In this document: in pieces, positions 42,342 through 51,300 of the stretch
Layout: each line of letters begins with the position of its first letter
Position numbering within the stretch: position 1 is the stretch's first letter
Source: Lutibacter sp. Hel_I_33_5
GTDB taxonomy: Bacteria; Bacteroidota; Bacteroidia; Flavobacteriales; Flavobacteriaceae
Assembly (NCBI RefSeq): GCF_007827455.1
Contig: NZ_VISM01000001.1
Coordinates: 2,333,501 to 2,397,500 of the forward strand
DNA: 64,000 nt
Direction of reading: 5' to 3'
Made by a program: the position numbers and the translations under genes
Notes under the pieces: model-generated
The model's database searches: none
What the model was told of the DNA's origin: nothing
Seen by the model: only the letters and a program-made list of their open reading frames with translations

Positions 42342-43052
42342 TTACTTTCCGTTTAAACTCCAGTCGTATTTTAAATAACTAACTTTTGTTTTTTTGGTAG
42401 TTATAACATCTGAATATTTATTTAAATATTCTTTTAGAGAACCATTTGTTGTAAAGTCTTTTTTGTACCAATCAAATATTTTAGAAAGTTGAGCTTTCTT
42501 TTCAGAGACTTTATTTCTTTTAGGGTCATTAATAAATTTCTTCATTAATTCTTCTGTTTTTGCTTCGTAGTTTTCTTCTGTAAAAGCAAAGTTTCCTAAT
42601 TGTGGACAAGATCCTGAAGCACAATTTACCGCTACATGAATTTTTGGATCTTTATAATTCTTTCTTAAAACATCATGTTCAATATTATTTAAGGTATATG
42701 TTTTTCCACCAACATTTGCAAACGGAATATTCCAAGCATCTTTCCCTTTTTTCTTAACTTTCATGATGCTTTTTAATGGGTAATTTTTTAAAATTAATTT
42801 AACAGTATATGCATTATATGCATTTGCCCAAAAAGCTTTGGTTTTTGCTGCAGACCAAGATTTGTCTATTTTAGTTTCTACTAAACATGTTAAGTAAGCG
42901 TCTAGTTTAGCTTCATCTTTTTTGAAGCCTTTATAATCTACATTACCATCTTTATCTACATGCGTTTTTAATAATGAATCAAATTTTTCAGTTTGCGCAT
43001 TTATGTTAAATGTTAACATAAGAATAAAAATTATTGCGATACTTTTTTTCAT
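42342..43052 (-). CDS. exported DUF547 protein
   Basis: A 236-residue protein with a signal peptide (ending NINAQ) and a DUF547 domain. Conserved blocks are AFWANAYNAYTVKLIL, NIEHDVLRKNYKDPKIHVAVNCASGSCPQL and FDWYKKDF. DUF547 looks like a papain- or transglutaminase-type fold, with an invariant Cys in the CASGSCP segment and a His in KIHVAVNC. It is frequently found next to arsS/arsM genes. It is the first gene of the operon, so its promoter is in the 69-base gap upstream. Function is unknown. Confidence 0.85.
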   Translation of the reverse strand: MKKSIAIIFILMLTFNINAQTEKFDSLLKTHVDKDGNVDYKGFKKDEAKLDAYLTCLVETKIDKSWSAAKTKAFWANAYNAYTVKLILKNYPLKSIMKVKKKGKDAWNIPFANVGGKTYTLNNIEHDVLRKNYKDPKIHVAVNCASGSCPQLGNFAFTEENYEAKTEELMKKFINDPKRNKVSEKKAQLSKIFDWYKKDFTTNGSLKEYLNKYSDVITTKKTKVSYLKYDWSLNGK

Positions 43053-43121
43053 GATTATGATATTTAATTTTAAGTTTAGACGAATGGCTATTTATAAGTT
43101 TACAAAAATGTTGCCAAAATT

Positions 43122-43823
43122 TTAATCGGTTATTTCTTCTCCGATTTTTAAGTTGAATTTTCTTCTAAAAAGATACACAATTCCGTATAAAATTGGTGTG
43201 TCTAGGGCAGCTACTATTATTTTAAAGAGTATTCCGCTTATTAGTAAGCCTAAAAACAAGTCCCATTTTATGATTCCGAAAGAGCATAATAAAAGTAAAA
43301 CTGTTAATGTGTCTACAATTTGTGACGTAAATGTTGAGAAGTTATTTCGAAGCCATAGGTGTTTTCCTTTGGTTAGATTTTTCCAAAAATGATAAACTCT
43401 AATGTCTATAAATTGTGCAAATAAATAAGCTAACATAGAAGCTAATACTGCTAATGGTGCAGCGCCAAATACATCTAAAAAAGTATCGTCTTTAACAGGA
43501 GACCATGAAATTGCTGGTACACTTTTAGATACATATATTATTAAAAGAGAAAAAAATGAAGCGAAAATTCCGGCAATAACAACTTGATTAGCTTTCTTTT
43601 TTCCATAGATTTCTGATAAAATATCGGTGATTAAAAAAGTGATAGGATAGGGTAATAAACCTACAGAAATTTCAAATAATTTAACATCAAATAGTTCTAT
43701 GTCGATTGGATACCAATAAAAGAATTTTTGAAAAATTAAATTTGAAGTAACTAATGATGCAATAAACAACGCAGCTAAAATTAAATAGATTAATTGTGCT
43801 GAGGATTTTTGTTTCGCTGTCAT
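43122..43823 (-). CDS. queuosine precursor transporter (YhhQ/QPTR family)
   Basis: A 233-residue inner-membrane protein with about six spans and the family motifs SNLIFQKFFYWYP, GLLPYPITFLITDILSEIYG and AQFIDIRVYHFWK, ending in short C-terminal acidic residues. The family imports queuine, preQ1 or related 7-deazaguanines for tRNA queuosine. It complements queA in the same window. It ends 69 bases from the arsenosugar operon and is a separate gene; no preQ1 riboswitch-like structure was recognised upstream. Confidence 0.9.
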   Translation of the reverse strand: MTAKQKSSAQLIYLILAALFIASLVTSNLIFQKFFYWYPIDIELFDVKLFEISVGLLPYPITFLITDILSEIYGKKKANQVVIAGIFASFFSLLIIYVSKSVPAISWSPVKDDTFLDVFGAAPLAVLASMLAYLFAQFIDIRVYHFWKNLTKGKHLWLRNNFSTFTSQIVDTLTVLLLLCSFGIIKWDLFLGLLISGILFKIIVAALDTPILYGIVYLFRRKFNLKIGEEITD

Positions 43824-43932
43824 AAAACGAAGTTAATGAATTTAGATTATTAGATTGCTAGACTTTCTAATTTTTAAATTCGATTATAAATATGCTTAGC
43901 CCCGATTGAAGCATTTGTTTGAGCTCTTTTTT

Positions 43933-44011
43933 GTCATTGCGAATAAAATGAAGCAATCTGCTATTTTAATGAGATTGCCACAGTTTACAAAAAAGTAAAC
44001 TTCGCAATGAC
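43933..44011. repeat. palindromic dispersed repeat, type B (79 bp)
   Basis: It starts GTCATTGCGAATAAAATGAA and ends ACTTCGCAATGAC, so the ends are inverted repeats (GTCATTGCGAA). The first 27 bases match the inserted element in the GT gene at 23135-23206 (minus strand) with one or two differences. The inner part contains a second hairpin, TTTAC(N)GTAAA. Confidence 0.8.
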
Positions 44012-44022
44012 AAAAAAAGCGA

Positions 44023-44050
44023 GTGCATTTCGACTTCGCTCAACATAAAC
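44023..44050. repeat. type A half-repeat
   Basis: ATTTCGACTTCGCTCAA differs by one base from ATTTCGACTGCGCTCAA in the right half of the repeat at 6155-6222. The other half is missing here, so this is a decayed copy placed directly after a type B element. Confidence 0.6.
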
Positions 44051-44082
44051 TTCAAGCGGGAATAGCTTCCAATTAAAATCAT

Positions 44083-44090
44083 TATTTTTG
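44083..44090 (+). promoter_or_regulatory. -7 promoter box (TATTTTTG) for fabD
   Basis: TATTTTTG fits TAnnTTTG and lies 49 bases before the ATG at 44140, downstream of the repeat elements. No clear -33 element is seen. Confidence 0.45.
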
Positions 44091-44139
44091 CGGCGATTAA
44101 ATAATTAAACGAATTATCAGTTACATAAATAAACATTAC

Positions 44140-45027
44140 ATGAAAGCATATATTTTTCCAGGTCAAGGAGCACAATTTCCAGGAATGGGATTGGATTTAT
44201 ACGAACAATACCCTTTGGCTCAAGAATATTTTGAAAAAGCCAACCAGATTTTAGGGTTCAATATTACCGACATTATGTTTGAAGGTACTGCGGAACAATT
44301 GAAAGAAACTAAAGTAACGCAACCGGCTATATTTTTACATTCGGTAATTTTAGCAAAAGTATTAGGTGATTCTTTTCAGCCAGAAATGGTAGCGGGTCAT
44401 TCTTTAGGTGAATTATCTGCATTGGTTGCTAACGGAGTTTTATCTTTTGAAGATGGATTAATTTTAGTTTCTAAGCGTGCTTTGGCGATGCAGAAAGCAT
44501 GTGAAATTCAAAAATCAACGATGGCAGCTGTTTTAGGATTGGAAGATAAAATAGTGGAAGATATTTGTGCAGAAATTGATGGAGTAGTGGTTGCTGCAAA
44601 TTATAATTGCCCAGGGCAATTAGTAATTTCTGGTGAAGTTTCTGCAATTGAAAAGGCTTGTGAAATATTAACAGAAAAAGGCGCAAGAAGAGCATTAATT
44701 TTACCTGTTGGTGGTGCTTTTCACTCCCCAATGATGGAGCCTGCAAGAGAAGAATTGGCTGCTGCAATTGAAGAAACTACTTTTAGCGAACCGACTTGTG
44801 CAGTATATCAAAATGTGCCAGCAAAAGCTGTTACAAACCCTGATGAAATAAAAGAAAATTTAATTGCGCAATTAACTGCTCCTGTTAAATGGACACAATG
44901 TATCCAGTCTATGATTGCTGATGGAGGAACTGAATTTATTGAAGTTGGACCTGGTAAAGTGTTACAGGGTTTAATGCGTAAAATTGATAGATCTGTTGCT
45001 GCGAGTGGTGTTAGTTTGGAGGCGTAG
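44140..45027 (+). CDS. fabD: malonyl-CoA:ACP transacylase
   Basis: A 295-residue enzyme that loads malonyl groups from CoA onto acyl-carrier protein for fatty acid synthesis. The N-terminus has PGQGAQFPGMG; the nucleophile elbow is VAGHSLGELSALVANG with Ser88, the catalytic His is in GGAFHSPMM, and an ending of FIEVGPGKVLQGLMRKIDRS is standard. The last codons (RSVAASGVSLEA) differ from a second copy of this tail 1.3 kb downstream (RSVAASGAVLE), showing that the 3' end was duplicated around the Fic gene. The gene is intact and likely essential. Confidence 0.96.
   Translation: MKAYIFPGQGAQFPGMGLDLYEQYPLAQEYFEKANQILGFNITDIMFEGTAEQLKETKVTQPAIFLHSVILAKVLGDSFQPEMVAGHSLGELSALVANGVLSFEDGLILVSKRALAMQKACEIQKSTMAAVLGLEDKIVEDICAEIDGVVVAANYNCPGQLVISGEVSAIEKACEILTEKGARRALILPVGGAFHSPMMEPAREELAAAIEETTFSEPTCAVYQNVPAKAVTNPDEIKENLIAQLTAPVKWTQCIQSMIADGGTEFIEVGPGKVLQGLMRKIDRSVAASGVSLEA
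44978..45027 (+). repeat. fabD 3'-end direct repeat, left copy
   Basis: The repeat starts GTAAAATTGATAGATCTGTT and is identical for 25 bases (44978-45002) with 46313-46337, then similar for about 20 more. In this copy it is the functional 3' end of fabD and ends at its TAG. Together the two copies bracket the Fic gene, like attachment-site duplications left by insertion into a gene 3' end. Confidence 0.85.
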
Positions 45028-45137
45028 TTTTGATCTTTCTAGATTAAATCAGTTATAAATTTATTTTCGATATATATCAAACCAATATTTTAGCAATCAA
45101 TAAAAATTACTTTTTTTGCTCAAAAAAAGATGTAATA

Positions 45138-45189
45138 CTGCTCATAATAATATAATTTGAGCAGCATTCAATTAAAGTTTGGGCAGTAT
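45138..45189 (+). promoter_or_regulatory. candidate operator of the Fic gene
   Basis: CTGCTCA (45138-45144) and TGAGCAG (45158-45164) form a perfect inverted repeat with a 13-base spacer. A third, related half-site, GGGCAGTAT, follows at 45181-45189, and the first half reads ATACTGCTCA, its near mirror. A -7-type TATATTTG is at 45194-45201, 40 bases before the start codon, so a bound protein would block the promoter. The Fic protein has an N-terminal winged-helix-like domain that could be the binder; this is inference. Confidence 0.45.
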
Positions 45190-45240
45190 TTTGTATATTT
45201 GTACTTAGTAAAGTAATAATTAGATAGCTAAATTGAAAAT

Positions 45241-46302
45241 ATGTTAAAGGTTAAAAAACAAGCAATTATAGATTTTGTAAGAGCAAATCAACCAGTAGAA
45301 AGGGCGAGCATTTACAAAGGAGTAAAAGTAAAAATGGGGGAAAGTACCATAAGGAGGCTGTTATTAGAAATGACTCCAAAATTAATAAAAACACATGGCA
45401 ACGGAAAAGCAAGAAGGTATTCAATCTCTGATGCATACGAGTTGTTTGTTCCAATCGACCTTAAAGCATATTATAACTTGCTTCCGGAAGAACGTAATGC
45501 AAAGAAATTTTTTAACCTTGAATTGATTCCAAAAGTGTTGAGTAAAGCGGAACTATTTACAAAAGAAGAAATTGAACAGTTAAATTTATTGCATGATAAG
45601 TATACTAAAAATATTGCTCCACTGTCTAGTAGTGAATATAAAAAGGAATTAGAAATTTTGGCAATCGATTTGTCTTGGAAATCTGGTGAGATAGAAGGAA
45701 ACACTTATACTTTACTTGAGACAGAAGCACTAATAAAGTATAAGGAGCTTGCTGAAGGTAAGAAGCAAGAAGATGCTATAATGCTTCTTAATCATAAAGA
45801 TGCTTTAGATTTTATTATAGCTGAACCAGATTATTTGAAACCTTTGACAATCAATCGAATTGAGGATATCCATTCTATCCTAATTAAAAAATTAGGAGTT
45901 GAAAGAAATATCCGAAAACGTGGAGTTGGAGTTGGAGGAACAGAATACAAACCTTTAAGTATGGAGCAGCAAATAGTAGAAGTTCTGCAACAAATGTGTG
46001 ATTTAGTAAACGAAAGGAATAATATATTTGAAAAAGCATTATTATTATTAATCTTATTATCATATATTCAAGCATTTAATGATGGTAATAAGCGTACTGC
46101 CAGAATTATAAGTAATGCCATTCTTATGGAAAATGGATATTGTCCATTGTCTTATAGAAGTGTAAAAGCTTCTGATTACAAAAAAGCAATGCTCCTCTTT
46201 TACGAACAAAACAATATTACTGAATTTAAAAAGATATTTATAAATCAGTACAAATATGCTGTAAACAAATATTTTAATTTAGAACCAAAGCTAACAGAGT
46301 AG
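45241..46302 (+). CDS. Fic-family protein with altered active-site motif, inserted beside fabD
   Basis: A 353-residue protein. The N-terminal about 65 residues look like a winged helix (IDFVRANQPVERASIYKGV, STIRRLLLEM, GNGKARRYSI). A Fic domain follows. The inhibitory-helix motif SGEIEGN (148-154) precedes the core, as in class II Fic proteins. The core motif reads YIQAFNDGNKRTAR: at position 277, where Fic enzymes have catalytic His, there is Gln (CAA codon at 46069). AMPylation activity is therefore doubtful. The gene lies between two copies of the fabD 3' end, with a candidate operator upstream. No separate antitoxin gene is seen. Confidence 0.85.
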   Translation: MLKVKKQAIIDFVRANQPVERASIYKGVKVKMGESTIRRLLLEMTPKLIKTHGNGKARRYSISDAYELFVPIDLKAYYNLLPEERNAKKFFNLELIPKVLSKAELFTKEEIEQLNLLHDKYTKNIAPLSSSEYKKELEILAIDLSWKSGEIEGNTYTLLETEALIKYKELAEGKKQEDAIMLLNHKDALDFIIAEPDYLKPLTINRIEDIHSILIKKLGVERNIRKRGVGVGGTEYKPLSMEQQIVEVLQQMCDLVNERNNIFEKALLLLILLSYIQAFNDGNKRTARIISNAILMENGYCPLSYRSVKASDYKKAMLLFYEQNNITEFKKIFINQYKYAVNKYFNLEPKLTE

Positions 46303-46312
46303 TGTTTACTAA

Positions 46313-46359
46313 GTAAAATTGATAGATCTGTTGCTGCTAGTGGAGCAGTTTTGGAATAA
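46313..46359 (+). repeat. fabD 3'-end direct repeat, right copy (gene fragment)
   Basis: This orphan copy of the fabD tail encodes KIDRSVAASGAVLE followed by TAA at 46357-46359, in the frame expected of fabD but with no start. It is followed at once by the terminator at 46381. This copy probably represents the original fabD 3' end, while the left copy came with the inserted DNA. Confidence 0.85.
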
Positions 46360-46380
46360 GATTACTTATATTTTAATTAA

Positions 46381-46410
46381 AAAGAGCATGTTTACATGCT
46401 CTTTTTTTGC
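46381..46410 (+). terminator. rho-independent terminator (original fabD end)
   Basis: AAAGAGCATG pairs perfectly with CATGCTCTTT around a TTTA loop, followed by a run of T. It is 22 bases after the stop of the orphan fabD tail, the normal place for the fabD terminator, and now serves the Fic gene too. Confidence 0.85.
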
Positions 46411-46439
46411 ATTAATTTTTTTCACCCTTTTTTACCATT

Positions 46440-46487
46440 AATGGACTGAACTCGACAGGTAATGGATTGAGAGCGACACTAAATGGA
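46440..46487 (+). promoter_or_regulatory. three direct repeats, 21-bp spacing, upstream of the LRR gene
   Basis: AATGGA occurs at 46440, 46461 and 46482, exactly 21 bases apart. The context is similar as well: AATGGACTGAACTCGACA, then AATGGATTGAGAGCGACA, then AATGGATTAG. Two helical turns of spacing place all copies on one face of the DNA, as for LytTR-type regulators, which bind paired direct repeats about 21-22 bp apart. A LytTR regulator is encoded at 57110-57853. The last copy ends 8 bases before a possible -33 TTG. Confidence 0.55.
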
Positions 46488-46494
46488 TTAGCTA

Positions 46495-46525
46495 TTGTGT
46501 AACTGTACCTCTTGTTTCATCTTTG
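46495..46525 (+). promoter_or_regulatory. candidate promoter of the LRR gene (TTG / CATCTTTG)
   Basis: TTG at 46495-46497 and CATCTTTG at 46518-46525 (one mismatch to TAnnTTTG) are 20 bases apart, close to the spacing seen for queA. The weak -7 box fits a promoter that needs an activator bound at the 21-bp repeats just upstream. The ATG is at 46561. Confidence 0.4.
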
Positions 46526-46560
46526 AAATTGAAAACTATATTAATTTAATATAAAGACAA

Positions 46561-48315
46561 ATGAAAACAAGAATACTTTTTTTAACGCTAATTACTTTTT
46601 TAGTATGTAATAGTAAAACATACGCGCAAGTAGATGTTGTAACAGGTTTAGGTTTGCCCACGGATATGGCAATTAACGGTAACGATATGTATATTGTAGA
46701 AAATGGAGGTAGAAAAATTTTAAAAATAGATATAACATCGCCAATACCTACAACTGCAACAGATATAATAACAGGTATAGGTGGTGGGGCTGGATTACTT
46801 TTAAATGGGAATGATTTATATATAGCAGAAAATTCGAATGGTAAAATTTCAAAAATAGACATTACAGCAGCTACACCAGTAGTTATAGATGTTATTACAG
46901 GTTTATTTAACCCTCAGGATATGATTTTGAGTGGTAATGATTTATATATAGTTGAAGGTATTGGTGGTAAAATTTCAAAAATAGACATAACTGCTACTAT
47001 ACCTGTTGCTGTTGATGTTATAAGAGGTTTAAATAATCCATCAGATATAATATTAAACGGAAATGATTTGTATATATCTGAATTTGCTGGTAATAAAATT
47101 TCAAAAATAGATATTACAGCCACTACCCCTGTAGCAATTGATGTAGTAACCGGTTTAAATTGGCCATCAAAATTAGAATTAAATGGAAATGATTTGTATA
47201 TATCTGAATTTTTTGGTCAAAAAATTTCAAAAATAGATATTACTGCTTCATTACCAACAACTGCTACAGATGTAGTAATAAATTTAGCTGGAGTTACTGC
47301 AACTAAACTTATTGGTTCAGACCTATATATAGCAGAATATAGTGCTGGTAAAATATCTAAGCTTTCTTTAACAGCTAGTGGTTTAACAAATGTACCAGAT
47401 CCTAACTTAGAAAATTATTTAGAATTACATAACGCACAGGGTATGCCAGTCGCTCTTAATTCTCCAAATAGTATGGGTGATGGTATTAATGGAAATGGTA
47501 CTGTTTTTACTAATAGAATAAATACGGTTACAAAACTAGAAGTACCAAATTTAACCATATCTAGTATGGTAGGTATAGAAGATTTTGCTGCTTTAAAAGA
47601 GTTAAATTGTAAAATGAACCAAATTGGTACTATAGATTTATCTCAAAATACGTTATTAGAAAAACTAAATATAGGTCAAAATCAACTAACTATGTTAGAT
47701 GTTACTAGTAATGTAAATTTAATAGATTTAGTCTGTTTGTCAAATCAAATCACTTCCATAGATTTATCTATGAATAGTATGTTATTAAATTTTGATGGAG
47801 GTAATAATAAATTTACATCGTTAGATTTTAGACAGAATACTAAAATTACTACCATTAATGGAAGTACTAATCAATTAACTAATGTAAATGTTTCTGGTGT
47901 AAGTACTTTAACAACCTTAGCTTTAATAGATAATCAACTATCTTCTTTAGATGTATCAACAAATATAAACCTTAGAGCTTTTTTTATTAATAAAAATAAT
48001 TTTTCAAATATAGATGTTACTAATAATCCATTAATTGATAGTTTTTATGTATCAGATAACCAATTTGCAAGCTTAGATTTAAGTGCGCAAACTAATATGA
48101 GGGTTTTTAGGGCTGAAAATAATATGTTTACTGCCCTAGATTTTAGCGCATTCTCTAGGTTGTTTACTTTGATTCTTAATAATAACCAGCTCGTTAGTTT
48201 AAATATAGCCAACGGTAATAATACGGGTTTATTTAACTTTAATATATCAGGAAATTCTGGTTTAACATGTGTTACTGCAGACGCAGCAACACCTGCAGCA
48301 GGTTTGTCTGCTTAG
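46561..48315 (+). CDS. secreted beta-propeller/LRR protein, N-terminal part before an in-frame TAG
   Basis: A 584-residue N-terminal piece of a giant exported protein, with a signal peptide ending TYAQ (residues 1-22). Residues 23-270 hold about six repeats of some 40-45 residues built on GNDLYIxExxxGKISKIDIT, a beta-propeller. Then come leucine-rich repeats of BspA type (about 21 residues, L-x-x-L-x-x-xxNxLxxLD). The frame stops at TAG (48313-48315), but the same frame stays open after it. In the two later domain ends of this protein the aligned residue is Trp (GLSGWYKD, GLTGWTFD), so TAG replaces TGG. The gene should be read together with 48334-52452. Confidence 0.85.
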   Translation: MKTRILFLTLITFLVCNSKTYAQVDVVTGLGLPTDMAINGNDMYIVENGGRKILKIDITSPIPTTATDIITGIGGGAGLLLNGNDLYIAENSNGKISKIDITAATPVVIDVITGLFNPQDMILSGNDLYIVEGIGGKISKIDITATIPVAVDVIRGLNNPSDIILNGNDLYISEFAGNKISKIDITATTPVAIDVVTGLNWPSKLELNGNDLYISEFFGQKISKIDITASLPTTATDVVINLAGVTATKLIGSDLYIAEYSAGKISKLSLTASGLTNVPDPNLENYLELHNAQGMPVALNSPNSMGDGINGNGTVFTNRINTVTKLEVPNLTISSMVGIEDFAALKELNCKMNQIGTIDLSQNTLLEKLNIGQNQLTMLDVTSNVNLIDLVCLSNQITSIDLSMNSMLLNFDGGNNKFTSLDFRQNTKITTINGSTNQLTNVNVSGVSTLTTLALIDNQLSSLDVSTNINLRAFFINKNNFSNIDVTNNPLIDSFYVSDNQFASLDLSAQTNMRVFRAENNMFTALDFSAFSRLFTLILNNNQLVSLNIANGNNTGLFNFNISGNSGLTCVTADAATPAAGLSA

Positions 48316-48333
48316 GTAAAAGATGCACCCCAC

Positions 48334-51300
48334 ATGTTTAACGCTACTTGTACAAACGCATTAACATACGTACCAGATGATAATTTAGAACGTTACCTAG
48401 AAACACATGATGCCAATGGTGTATTTGTTGGTCATGGTGCTGCTACAAGTATGGGTAATATAACCTCTACAGTTGGGCCTTTAGTTTTAGATAATCATGT
48501 TTTTACAAATCGAATAAATACGGTTACAAAATTAGAAGTACCTAGTTTAATGATTTCTGATATGACAGGTATTCAAGATTTTGCTGCTTTACAAAGGTTA
48601 GAATGTTCTAATAATACTATTTCAAATTTAGATTTAAGCTCAAATACAGCACTAAACTATGTTAAGTGTGAGGTAAATCAAATAACAAATTTAAATGTAA
48701 CAAATAGTCCAAACTTAAATTTTTTAGCATGTCCTATAAATATGTTACCTGCTTTAGATGTAACACAAAACCCAAATTTAACAATCTTAGATTGTGATAC
48801 AAATAAAATTACCAACTTAGATGTAACACAGAATCCTAAATTATATTTATTAGATGCTCAAGATAATTTGTTAACTGCTTTAGATGTTAGTCAAAACCCG
48901 TTACTTTTTACGTTGGTTTGTAGCAGTAATCAAATTCCAATGATCGATGTAAGAGCCAATACTAAATTAAATGCATTTAATTGTAGGGATAACTTACTTA
49001 CAAACTTAGATTTAAGTTTAAATACTGATTTAGAGATACTTGATTTTTCAAAAAACAGTATTTCTAGTATCAATTTAGTAAACAACCTAAAACTTAAAAT
49101 TCTGTCTGCAGCAGAAAATCTACTAAGTAATTTAGATGTGCATTTAAATACTAGTTTGCATAATTTAACTTGTAATAATAACCCCAATTTAAGTAATTTA
49201 AATATTGCTAATGGAAATAATGCAAGTTTTACGTTTTTTCAATCAATGAATAACCCGCTTTTAACATGTATAAAAGCAGATGCTGCTACACCTGCTATTG
49301 GATTATCTGGTTGGTATAAAGACCCACAGCATATGTTTAGTACAACATGTGCTGCTATTTGTTCTATTGTAACTACTGCAGATACAAACTCAACACTTGA
49401 AGATACTGCATTAACTGTAGCTGCTGCAAATGGTGTTTTAGCAAATGATACAGCAGGTTCTTGCTCATTAACTGTAACTCAATACGCTTCTGGAGGAACT
49501 TCTTATTCAGCAGGATCTACAGCAACCCTCACAGAAGGTACAATTATTATAAATGCAGATGGAAGTTATACATTTACACCAGCTGCGGATTTTTGTGGAG
49601 CGGTGCCACAAATTACATATACAACTACAGATGGTACCACAACAAGTAATAGTACTTTAGATATATCAGTTACCTGTGTAAACGACGCACCTGTAGCAGT
49701 AAATAACACCATGTCTGGTGTGCCTTGTCCAGTAGCTACAATACCAACAATACATACCAATGATACTGATGTTGATGGAACTTTAGATCTTACAAGTTTT
49801 GTTTTAATTGATTCGAGTAATGCCTCAAATACCGGGAATATAAGTACACCATTAATTGTTGCTGGTGTAGGTACTTTTACAATTAACACATTAGGTTATG
49901 CTTTCTTTAATCCAGTAGCAGGTTTTACCGGTGCTATTGCAACAGTTAATTATACGGTAAAAGATAATGACGGAGCAACGTCTAACATTGCTACTTTAAC
50001 ATTTAATCTAACTACAAATTTAGCAGCATATCCAGATACAAATACAACAAATGAAGATACAAGTTTAACAGTTACTGCACCAAATGGATTATTAGTAAAT
50101 GATACGGGATCTTGTGGACTTTCTGTTGTAGATTTTTCTGTAGGTGGAACAACTTATACAGCAGGGTCATATGTTGTATTATCAGAGGGATCATTGATCA
50201 TAAATTTTGATGGAAGTTACTCATTTATACCCACTACAAATTTTTGTGGAGTCGTTCCTCAAATTACTTATAAAATTACAGATGGTTTAACTACAGCTAC
50301 AAGTTCATTTGATATTACAGTTACTTGTATAAATGATGCACCTATAGCTATAGATGATGTTGTAACAACATCTACAAATACTCCGGTTGTAATTTCTGTA
50401 AAATCAAATGATACAGATGTAGAAAATGATCCTTTAACGGTTTCTCCTTTAACTTCAAGTCCTACTAACGGAACAATAGTGTTAAATTCAGATGGTACCA
50501 TTACATATACACCAAATTCTGGATTTACAGGTACAGATAGTTTTACATATACGGTTTGTGATCCTTCAGGAGCGTGTGATACTGCAACGGTAACAGTAAC
50601 AATAGCTGGCTGTACTTTAGTAACATTAATACCGGATGTTAATTTTGAGCAAGCTTTAATAAATCAAAGTATTGATTCAGATGGAGTTATAAATGGTCAG
50701 GTTTGTACAGCAGATATTAATACTATTAAATTTCTTGATGTTAGAAACTTGAGTATTAGATTAATGACAGGTATAGAAGATTTTAGAGATATTGAACAAT
50801 TATATGCCTCTAAAAATTTACTTACAAGTATCGATGTAACTCAAAACTTAAATTTAATTAAATTAGTTTTAGGTCAGAACCAAATTACAGGAAATTTAAA
50901 TGTAAGAAATAACAGGAATTTAGAACTTTTAACTTGTGATAATAATCTAATTACCACGTTAGATGTAACACAAAACATAAAACTTAAAGGATTACATTTT
51001 TCGAACAATAAAGTTCCAACGATTGATGTGACTAATTTGTCAGATTTAGAAGTGTTAACTTTTGATACCAATCTAATAAGTAATTTAGATGTTTCGCAAA
51101 ATTTAGCTTTAATTGATTTAGTAGCGGATAACAATTTACTACCCACTATAAATGTTACAAACAATAGGTTGTTAACCAGACTTGCTTGTCAAAATAACAT
51201 GTTAACAAGTTTAGATGTAACACAAAATACGGTGTTAGAAACATTAGCATATGGAGATAATAATATATCAAGTATAGATTTATCTCAAAATTCGAAAATA

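Larger units (their letters stand above)
43824..44139. other. repeat-rich intergenic region before fabD
   Basis: A divergent 316-base gap with no gene. It holds a short AATCTA-type low-complexity stretch near 43841-43878, a palindromic type B repeat (43933-44011), a type A half-repeat (44023-44050) and the fabD -7 box at 44083. A short open frame across it (43966-44175 minus) is only the repeat read as protein and is rejected. Confidence 0.7.

Noticed and set aside
43824-43932. preQ1 riboswitch before the queuosine precursor transporter
   Set aside because: No conserved preQ1 aptamer pattern was found; the region has only AATCTA-type low-complexity sequence.
43966-44175. 69-residue minus-strand frame
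   Set aside because: It is formed by repeat sequence and the fabD start on the other strand.
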